Shown one piece after another: positions 6,782 through 11,832 of a stretch of DNA of 13,048 nucleotides. Within the stretch, counting starts at the first letter, position 1. Each line of letters starts with the position of its first letter. This DNA comes from Pelethousia sp002409725 (lineage in GTDB: Bacteria > Bacillota > Clostridia > Christensenellales > CAG-138). Both the position numbers and the translations under genes were made by a program. The notes beneath the pieces were generated by a model that did not search any database, had not been told where the DNA came from, and was given only the letters and a program-made list of their open reading frames with translations. The DNA is taken from NCBI GenBank assembly GCA_937915455.1, contig CALDNN010000021.1, forward strand, positions 1 through 13,048, written 5' to 3'.

Positions 6782-6793
6782 GCGACATAGCAT

Positions 6794-6816
6794 AATGAGC
6801 TATCGCTCATTTTTTT
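6794..6816 (+). terminator. terminator of the regulator gene, which also forms operator site 2
   Basis: AATGAGC-TATC-GCTCATT (6794-6811) followed by a run of T to 6816 makes a 7-bp hairpin with a U-tract, 13 bp after the tetR stop. The same bases, AATGAGCTATCGCTCATT, match the operator palindrome at 15 of 18 positions. It may serve as terminator, as an auxiliary binding site, or both; the similarity is too close to dismiss as chance. Confidence 0.7.
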
Positions 6817-6859
6817 GAGGGGATGTGTGCACGGGCGCAAATTTTGCCCATCAATTTTA

Positions 6860-6888
6860 TTGACAAGGCGCTACGATTATGGTAGAAC
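6860..6888 (+). promoter_or_regulatory. sigma-A promoter of the gtrA-like gene
   Basis: TTGACA (6860-6865, perfect) and TAGAAC (6883-6888) are 17 bp apart, and TATGGTAGAA is shared with the aminotransferase promoter. Expected transcription start is about 6895, the first base of operator site 3. Confidence 0.8.
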
Positions 6889-6894
6889 CAAAAC

Positions 6895-6912
6895 AGTAAG
6901 CATTCGCTCACT
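6895..6912. promoter_or_regulatory. TetR-type operator, site 3 (gtrA-like gene)
   Basis: AGTAAGCATTCGCTCACT matches the palindrome AGTGAGCGATCGCTCACT at 15 of 18 positions, with a perfect right half. It begins 6 bp after the -10, the same geometry as site 1. Confidence 0.75.
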
Positions 6913-6931
6913 CTATATTGGGAGGCCATGC

Positions 6932-7375
6932 ATGAAAACCGAAGAAGCAAAGCAAGCGGCGGCGCTCACACCCGGGCAAACGGCCTGGCAGGCCCTCAAA
7001 TTTACCCTCTTTTCCGCCTCCGCGGGGCTGATCCAGGTGCTTTTGTTTACCCTCTTCAACGAGGTTACCTCCTTCCCCTACTGGCCTAGCTATCTCATCG
7101 CCCTCACGGCCTCGGTACTTTATAATTTCACGGTCAACCGGCGCTTCACCTTCAAATCGGCTGCCAATGTGCCCAAAGCGATGCTGCTGGTGCTCGGGTT
7201 TTATCTGGTCTTTACGCCCCTTTCCACCTGGCTGGGGGATGCCGCGGAGCGCGCGGGCGTGAACGACTACCTCGTGCTGGGCATAACCATGCTTTGCAAC
7301 CTGGTACTCGAATACCTATACTGCCGCTTCGTGGTTTACCGCGGCCAGATGAACACCAACGACCTGGCCCAATAA
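6932..7375 (+). CDS. GtrA-like four-helix membrane protein
   Basis: 147 residues from the ATG at 6932, chosen because GGGAGG stands 6 nt upstream; an ATG four bases earlier is out of frame. Four hydrophobic segments lie at about 22-42, 50-67, 82-101 and 112-136. The cytoplasmic motif NFTVNRRFTF (65-74) between the second and third segments is the hallmark of the GtrA/DPMS family. GtrA is thought to help move polyprenyl-linked glucose across the membrane for glycosylation of surface polymers; other family members act with different lipid-linked sugars. It sits under operator site 3 with the sugar kinase next, so it is probably co-regulated, though the terminator at 7397 separates it from the kinase. 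What it moves here is unknown, and a GtrA protein in an apparently catabolic regulon is unexpected. Confidence 0.85.
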   Translation: MKTEEAKQAAALTPGQTAWQALKFTLFSASAGLIQVLLFTLFNEVTSFPYWPSYLIALTASVLYNFTVNRRFTFKSAANVPKAMLLVLGFYLVFTPLSTWLGDAAERAGVNDYLVLGITMLCNLVLEYLYCRFVVYRGQMNTNDLAQ

Positions 7376-7396
7376 GGGTCTTTCCACCGGCTTGCC

Positions 7397-7435
7397 GGAT
7401 GCGGACAGAACTATTTTTCACGCATCCGCTTTTTT
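7397..7435 (+). terminator. intrinsic terminator behind the gtrA-like gene
   Basis: GGATGCG (7397-7403) pairs perfectly with CGCATCC (7421-7427) around a 17-nt loop, followed by GC and six T (7430-7435). It lies 22 bp after the gtrA-like stop and before the kinase's operator, so the kinase likely has its own promoter. Confidence 0.75.
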
Positions 7436-7465
7436 ATACACATCTATAGAGTGAACGCTCACTCT
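7435..7465 (+). promoter_or_regulatory. kinase promoter region with TetR-type operator, site 4
   Basis: AGAGTGAACGCTCACTCT (7448-7465) is a near-palindrome that shares CGCTCACT with sites 1 and 3; against the 18-bp palindrome, bases 7446-7463 match at 14 positions. A -10-like TATACA (7435-7440) stands 5 bp before it, reproducing the geometry of sites 1 and 3, but no good -35 is visible. The operator call is firmer than the promoter call. Confidence 0.65.
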
Positions 7466-7521
7466 CTAGGCAAGGTCTGTGGTTCGGACCGCGCAAATCT
7501 GCATATCAGGGGGGATTTCTT

Positions 7522-9129
7522 GTGGCTACGTCAACCTATGCCATCACCTATGATGTGGGCACCACCGGCGTGAAGACCTGCTTGTTCCGCCTGGCGGGCA
7601 AGATTGCCCTCGTCGGCTCCGCCTATGCGGGTTATGGCCTCTACATGCTAAAAAACGGCGGCGCGGAGCAGGATCCGGACGAGTGGTGGGCCGCCCTTTG
7701 CCAAACGACCAAGGCGGTTCTGCAAAAAACCAACTTAGCCGCGGAGGCGGTCTCTGCGGTTTCCTTTTGCTCGCAGATGCAAAGCCTGGTGCTGGTCGGC
7801 AAGGATGGCAGACACCTGCGGCCGGCCATGAGTTATATGGATAACCGGGCGCAAAAGCAATACGCCCGGGGCTTCACGCAAGCGCCCCGCGTCGCAGGCT
7901 ACAACGTGCGCAAGCTTCTCATCTGGCTCTCCCTCACTAAGGCCGCGCCCACCAGCATCAAGGATCCCTTGTGGAAGTACAAATGGGTGCAGGAGAACGA
8001 ACCCGAAGTCTATAGCCGCATCTACAAATGGCTGGACGTCAAGGATTACCTCGTCTCCCGCTTCACAGGCGAGATGACCATGACCGAAGGCTCGGCCTAC
8101 GCCACCTTCCTGTGCGATGTACGCAGCTCCAAATGCGCCTGGAGCCAAACGCTGTGCGACCTGGCGGGCGTTGATATGGCCCACCTGCCCCCCATCATCG
8201 CCTCCTCAGACCTGGCCGGCTGTGTTACGCCTGGGGCGGCCGCAGAGCTGGGCCTTTTCGCGGGCACCGCCGTTTACGGCGGCGGCGGGGATGCGGAGCT
8301 GATCGGCGTGGGCGTGGGGGCCGTGGCGCCCGGCGAAACGCACATCTACCTGGGTACTTCCGGCTGGATCTCCACCGTAACGGATAAGCAGATTGTAGAC
8401 CCTACCGTTTCCATTGCCGCCATCGTGGGCTGCCAGCGCGGGCTTTATCACTATTTTGCCGAGATGGAGACCGCCGGCAAGTGCCTCGAATGGGTCAAGG
8501 ATCACCTGGCCCTCGACGAGATCGGCATCTACCTGCAAAAAACGCACGTGGCCGAATCGCTAGAGAGCGTGTATTTGAGCCTTTACGATTACCTTTGCGA
8601 GGTGGTGAGCAAGGTGCCGCCGGGCAGCAACGGCGTGATCTTCACACCCTGGCTGCACGGTAACCGCTGCCCCTTTGAGGACGCCAGCGCTCGGGGCATG
8701 TTCTTCAACATCGGCATCGATACGGGTAAATCCGCCCTCATCCGTGCCGTGATCGAAGGCATCGCCTACCATTGCCGCCTGATGCTCGAGGCCCACGAGC
8801 GCAAGCTCCCGGCTTCCGAAACCATCATGGTCTGCGGCGGCGGCGCTTCCTCCGCCGTGATCTGCCAGATCCTGGCCGATGTTTTAGGGCGCAAGGTCGC
8901 CACCCTGCCGGACCCGCAAAACGTGGGCGCGCTGGGCGCGGCCGTGCTCATTGCCGCCGCCACCGGCGCAATACCCTCCATGGCCTCTGCCAAGGAGCTG
9001 CTGCCGCCCTATCGCGTTTTTTACCCCAACGCCGCCGATAAAGCGGCTTACGACAGGCAATATAAGGTCTTTCAAGTTCTGCACAAGAACAATAAGATAA
9101 GCTTTGCCGCGCTGAACGCCAGCACCTAA
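7522..9129 (+). CDS. FGGY-family carbohydrate kinase (xylulokinase-like)
   Basis: 535 residues, GTG start at 7522 with AGGGGGGAT about 7 nt upstream and no competing ATG. FGGY kinases phosphorylate open-chain sugars, ketoses or polyols with ATP. Family landmarks in order: YDVGTTGVKT 10-19 (phosphate loop, Asp11), QDPDEWW 50-56, SYMDNRA 104-110, GGGGDAE 253-259 with the probable catalytic base Asp257, YLGTSGW 276-282 (nucleotide), TPWLHGNRCP 375-384, and CGGGASSAV 438-446 plus DPQNVGALGAA 464-474 in the second lobe. It is xylulokinase-like in architecture but the substrate cannot be assigned. Context suggests that it phosphorylates the ketose made by the aminotransferase or fed to the class II aldolase: all lie under sites of the same palindrome. 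It is complete, with no frameshift. Confidence 0.9.
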   Translation: MATSTYAITYDVGTTGVKTCLFRLAGKIALVGSAYAGYGLYMLKNGGAEQDPDEWWAALCQTTKAVLQKTNLAAEAVSAVSFCSQMQSLVLVGKDGRHLRPAMSYMDNRAQKQYARGFTQAPRVAGYNVRKLLIWLSLTKAAPTSIKDPLWKYKWVQENEPEVYSRIYKWLDVKDYLVSRFTGEMTMTEGSAYATFLCDVRSSKCAWSQTLCDLAGVDMAHLPPIIASSDLAGCVTPGAAAELGLFAGTAVYGGGGDAELIGVGVGAVAPGETHIYLGTSGWISTVTDKQIVDPTVSIAAIVGCQRGLYHYFAEMETAGKCLEWVKDHLALDEIGIYLQKTHVAESLESVYLSLYDYLCEVVSKVPPGSNGVIFTPWLHGNRCPFEDASARGMFFNIGIDTGKSALIRAVIEGIAYHCRLMLEAHERKLPASETIMVCGGGASSAVICQILADVLGRKVATLPDPQNVGALGAAVLIAAATGAIPSMASAKELLPPYRVFYPNAADKAAYDRQYKVFQVLHKNNKISFAALNAST

Positions 9130-9132
9130 GAA

Positions 9133-9161
9133 TTGCATTGCCGGGCAGGAGCCGCTATACT
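9133..9161 (+). promoter_or_regulatory. candidate promoter of the GNAT-YjbR gene
   Basis: TTGCAT (9133-9138) and TATACT (9156-9161) are 17 bp apart, directly after the kinase stop and about 50 bp before the next start. The -10 is good and the -35 modest. No operator-like palindrome is nearby, and no terminator separates it from the kinase, so the gene may be read from both promoters. Confidence 0.5.
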
Positions 9162-9211
9162 GAAAGCAGGAATCTATAGCAAGGCGAGTGCGATCCATAA
9201 GGGAGGCAAGC

Positions 9212-10114
9212 ATGGATTTTGTGATACGAAAAGCCGGCCTAAGCGACCTACCGGGCCTGGTGCGGGTGATGGAGGAGACCACGGCCTCCCTGCCGCAGCC
9301 TGCTTGGTTCGTAGCCGCGGATGAAGCCTTTCTGGCCGCGCAGATCGAAGAAGAGGGCTTCATTCTGGTTGCGCAAGCGCCGGATGGCAGCATCGCCGGT
9401 TTGTTCCAGGCGCACTTCCCCGGCCTGGCCGAAGAAAATTTAGGCCGGGACGCGGGGCTTTGGCCGGCGGAGCTGCCCAAAGCGGCGCACATGGATTCGG
9501 TAGCGGTGCGCCCAGCTTACCGCGGCCACAAGCTCCAAACCAAGCTGCTCATCGAAGGGGAAAAGGAAATGGCTGCTCTGGGCTACCGGCATTTGTTCTG
9601 CACGGTTCACCCGGATAACAGCTACAGCCTTACCAATTTGCTGGATTTAGGCTACATGCTGACCGTAACGGTACAAAAATACGGCGGCCTGCCCCGCCAT
9701 GTGCTCTATAAGCCTAACGGCCCGGCCCTCGCCGCCCTGCGCTATCCCGACCTGGATGATTTCCTGCTGGCCATGCCGGGCGTACAAAAGGATTTCAAGG
9801 TGGAGTGGCAATGGCTGCGCTATCAGGTGGGAGGCAAGCTCTTCGCCGCCCAATGCACGCCGGGCCTGCAATACGGTCCCCACGGCGGCCGCACCATGTT
9901 GATCCTCAAGTGCGACCCGCTATTGGCCGAGCTGTACCGAAGCCAGTATGCGGATATCGTGCCCGGCTTTTACAGCGACAAGCGCAACTGGAACACCGTG
10001 TACCTCGATGCCGAGCTGCCCAAAGACCTGGTCTTTGCCATGTGCGGCCACGCCTATGCGCAAACCTTCTCCAAGCTCACCAAAAAGGTGCAAAAAGAGA
10101 TACAGAGGGCCTGA
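9212..10114 (+). CDS. fusion of a GNAT acetyltransferase and a YjbR/MmcQ-type domain
   Basis: 300 residues from the ATG at 9212, which has GGGAGG 5 nt upstream; an in-frame ATG at 9188 has no such site. Residues 1-165 are a GNAT N-acetyltransferase: a start typical of the fold (FVIRKAGLSDLPGLVRVMEE), the central strand MDSVAVRPAYRG (94-105) leading into the acetyl-CoA loop RGHKLQTKLL, and NSYSLTNLLDLGY at 136-148. Residues about 176-298 match the YjbR/MmcQ family (CyaY-like fold): YPDLDDFLLAMPG, VGGKLFA 206-212, LKCDP 232-236, and the hallmark PGFYSDKRNWNTV 251-263. YjbR-type proteins are often labelled DNA-binding, but their role is not settled. The acetyl acceptor is unknown. It follows the kinase by 82 bp and may or may not belong to the regulon. 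Confidence 0.85.
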   Translation: MDFVIRKAGLSDLPGLVRVMEETTASLPQPAWFVAADEAFLAAQIEEEGFILVAQAPDGSIAGLFQAHFPGLAEENLGRDAGLWPAELPKAAHMDSVAVRPAYRGHKLQTKLLIEGEKEMAALGYRHLFCTVHPDNSYSLTNLLDLGYMLTVTVQKYGGLPRHVLYKPNGPALAALRYPDLDDFLLAMPGVQKDFKVEWQWLRYQVGGKLFAAQCTPGLQYGPHGGRTMLILKCDPLLAELYRSQYADIVPGFYSDKRNWNTVYLDAELPKDLVFAMCGHAYAQTFSKLTKKVQKEIQRA

Positions 10115-10130
10115 GCCGCCTGTAAATAAA

Positions 10131-10162
10131 GCGGGGACGTGCTGAAAGTTGCGCGTCCCCGC
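10131..10162. terminator. terminator between the converging GNAT-YjbR and CorC-type genes
   Basis: A perfect 9-bp stem GCGGGGACG/CGTCCCCGC (10131-10139 with 10154-10162) encloses a 14-nt loop. On the minus strand it is followed by TTTATTT and lies 18 bp past the CorC-type stop, so it mainly serves that gene. The plus-strand side (CTGCGTTTG) is poor in T, so it is a weaker end for the acetyltransferase gene. Confidence 0.7.
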
Positions 10163-10179
10163 CTGCGTTTGCGGCTATC

Positions 10180-11529
10180 CTACTCCTCTTCTTTTACATC
10201 TTCCTCGCACTTGCATTGGGCCAGCTTTTCCACCAGCGCCTCTTCCACCCGCCGCTCCTCGATGCGCTTTACGTAGATGCGCAGGCCGTTGACCTCCACC
10301 TCCAGCGTATCGCCATCCTGGGGGATGGTGTGCAGGCAGCTGAAGACCATGCCGCCCACAGTATCGTAATCCTCGTCTTCGGGGATATCCATATCCAAAG
10401 CTTCGGCCAGATCCTCTACCCGGGTGCTGCCCGAGACGCGCCAGAGATTGTCGCCGATCTGCTGAATCTCCTCCGGCTCCTCCGGGTCGAATTCGTCGTA
10501 GATATTGCCCACGATCTGCTCGAGCAAATCCTCAATCGTGATGATGCCCGCCAGCTCGCCATACTCGCCGATGACCACCGCGATATGGATCTTGTTGCGC
10601 TGCATATCCTTGAAAAGCTGATCCGCGCGGATGGATTCGGGCACAAAATAGGGCGTGCGCATAAGGCTTGCCGTATCGCAGGGCTTGCCCTCGCCCACGG
10701 CCATCAGAAAATCACGGGAATTGAGAACGCCCACGATGTCGTTTATATCCTCGTCGTAAACGGGGAAGCGGGAAAGGCCGGTTTCGCGGATGCGGGTTAG
10801 GATTTCCTCTTTGGTATCTTCCAAAGAGATGGCCTCCACATCCGTGGCGCGGGTCATGGCATCGTAAACGGATACGTCGTTAAATTCGAATACGTTTTGA
10901 ATCCATTCCTTTTCATCCGTGTCGATCGCGCCGCGCTCCTCGCCCAGATCCACCATCATGCGGATCTCATCCTCGGAAACCGTCTCGTCCTCGGCCTCGG
11001 TTTTCAGGCCCAGCAAGCGCAGCGTCAGGTTGGTGCTGGCGCTCAGGAAGCGGATCATCGGCTTCATCACCACCGATATGCCCCCCACCACCACGGAGGT
11101 CACCTTGGCCACCTCCATGGGCTTTTGCATGGCGATGCGCTTGGGCACAAGCTCGCCCAGCACCAGGGTGAAATAACCCAGGATGATGGTGATGAGCACG
11201 ATGGAGATGGAATTGAGTGCGGCCGGGCCGATGCTTTGGAACTTCAGGCCGTCGTAGATCCAGGCTACGATATAATCGGAAAAGTTTTCGGCCGCAAAGG
11301 CGCTGCCCAAATAACCGGCCATGGTGATGCCGATCTGGATGGTGGAGAGGAAGCCCGCCGGCTCCTCCACCATCTTCAAAAGCCGGGGCGCGTTCTTGTC
11401 GCCCTCCTCCGCCATGCGGCGCAGCTTATTGGGACTCAGGGAGATCACCGCGATCTCCGAAGCCGCGAAAAAGGCGTTAATCAATATCAAAACCGCTTGC
11501 AAAAGCAGTTGTCTGGGAATGGAATTCAA
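10180..11529 (-). CDS. CNNM/CorC (HlyC)-family divalent-cation transport protein, DUF21-CBS-CBS-CorC_HlyC
   Basis: 449 residues from a TTG start. Domains: a DUF21 membrane domain at about 1-180 with helices near 7-30, 60-80, 105-125 and 143-160 and the family motifs FFAASEIA (20-27) and GELVPKR (125-131); CBS 1 about 220-275; CBS 2 about 290-342; CorC_HlyC domain about 355-430; and an acidic tail with CKC. Relatives such as Bacillus MpfA and the CNNM proteins export Mg2+, while others are linked to Co2+ resistance. Magnesium efflux is therefore the best guess, not proven. Start choice: AAAGGAGAG stands 7 nt before the TTG at 11529, and the first membrane helix begins right after it. An in-frame ATG at 11646 would add 39 residues without resemblance to the family. 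It is preceded by a leader of about 214 nt with a small ORF and a hairpin. Confidence 0.9.
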   Translation of the reverse strand: MNSIPRQLLLQAVLILINAFFAASEIAVISLSPNKLRRMAEEGDKNAPRLLKMVEEPAGFLSTIQIGITMAGYLGSAFAAENFSDYIVAWIYDGLKFQSIGPAALNSISIVLITIILGYFTLVLGELVPKRIAMQKPMEVAKVTSVVVGGISVVMKPMIRFLSASTNLTLRLLGLKTEAEDETVSEDEIRMMVDLGEERGAIDTDEKEWIQNVFEFNDVSVYDAMTRATDVEAISLEDTKEEILTRIRETGLSRFPVYDEDINDIVGVLNSRDFLMAVGEGKPCDTASLMRTPYFVPESIRADQLFKDMQRNKIHIAVVIGEYGELAGIITIEDLLEQIVGNIYDEFDPEEPEEIQQIGDNLWRVSGSTRVEDLAEALDMDIPEDEDYDTVGGMVFSCLHTIPQDGDTLEVEVNGLRIYVKRIEERRVEEALVEKLAQCKCEEDVKEEE

Positions 11530-11600
11530 AAAAATCTCTCCTTTATATTCCGGCGGAAAAGCCCCCAACCAGAGGATCCGATCATTTATTTTCGGCATGC

Positions 11601-11650
11601 AAAAGGGCATACCCCCACTTACCCCCGCCAAGGGGGCACAGGTCATGCCC
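11601..11650 (-). terminator. terminator-like hairpin in the leader of the CorC-type gene (possible attenuator)
   Basis: On the minus strand GGGCAT (11650-11645) pairs with ATGCCC (11610-11605), and after one bulged G the stem continues ACC/GGT; TTTT (11604-11601) follows. Inside, CCCCC (11636-11632) can pair with either of two GGGGG runs (11626-11622 or 11616-11612). GGCATG can instead pair with CATGCC just beyond the T-tract, so at least two folds compete. The 5' arm contains the stop codon of the leader ORF. The U-tract is short, so termination strength is uncertain. Confidence 0.55.
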
Positions 11651-11717
11651 GATACCAGTATGCGCGCTTGCGCTCTATGGCGTTACTTGGACTTTCGTCA
11701 CCGTCCGTATCTTCCAT
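11643..11717 (-). CDS. 24-residue leader peptide ahead of the CorC-type gene
   Basis: A short ORF opens with ATG at 11717, 6 nt after a strong Shine-Dalgarno (AAAGGA, 11729-11724) and about 26 nt after the predicted transcription start. It reads MEDTDGDESP at the start, with five acidic residues in positions 2-8, and ends RKRAYWYRA and TGA. The stop overlaps the ATG of the in-frame CorC extension as ATGA and lies in the 5' arm of the terminator-like hairpin. Acidic and proline-containing nascent starts are known to destabilise translating ribosomes at low Mg2+ (as in the enterobacterial leader peptide MgtL), so a cation-sensing role is plausible for a gene of this family. The clustered Tyr-Trp-Tyr-Arg codons near the end are an alternative sensing element. 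No homologue is known to me; that it is translated is inferred. Confidence 0.6.
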   Translation of the reverse strand: MEDTDGDESPSNAIERKRAYWYRA

Positions 11718-11749
11718 TGGGAGTCCTTTCAATAGATTATATTATGCAT

Positions 11750-11778
11750 ATTTTACATTTATATTCCCCACATGTCAA
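11750..11778 (-). promoter_or_regulatory. sigma-A promoter of the CorC-type transcription unit
   Basis: On the minus strand TTGACA (11778-11773, perfect) and TAAAAT (11755-11750, five of six) are 17 bp apart. Transcription would start near 11743, giving a leader of about 214 nt before the TTG start. A second TATAAT-like sequence lies about 15 bp further on. Confidence 0.8.
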
Positions 11779-11808
11779 CAGAGGCGCCCGCCAGGGCGCC
11801 CTGTTTTT
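11779..11808 (+). terminator. intrinsic terminator facing the plus strand between two minus-strand genes
   Basis: CAG-A-GGCGCCC (11779-11789) pairs with GGGCGCC-CTG (11794-11803) around GCCA, followed by TTTTT (11804-11808). The T-tract is only on the plus strand, although both flanking genes are on the minus strand. On the minus strand the stem follows the surface-protein stop by about 25 bp and is directly followed by the CorC promoter's TTGACA, so it may still end that transcript weakly. Confidence 0.7.
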
Positions 11809-11832
11809 CCCAACATTCCATGTTTTTACAAA

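Noticed and set aside
7522..9129. Assigning the FGGY kinase as xylulokinase or glycerol kinase
   Set aside because: The family motifs are clear, but no xylose isomerase or glycerol genes are nearby and substrate residues cannot be judged by eye.
11530..11646. ATG at 11646 as the main start of the CorC-type gene
   Set aside because: It overlaps the leader stop, has no good Shine-Dalgarno, and adds 39 residues that do not look like the family, whereas TTG at 11529 has AAAGGAGAG at 7 nt.
11530..11743. The CorC-type leader as an M-box, Mn2+ (yybP-ykoY), fluoride or NiCo riboswitch
   Set aside because: I could not find the conserved core sequences of these classes as I know them; the small ORF plus hairpin explains more. 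A covariance-model search against the riboswitch families would settle it.
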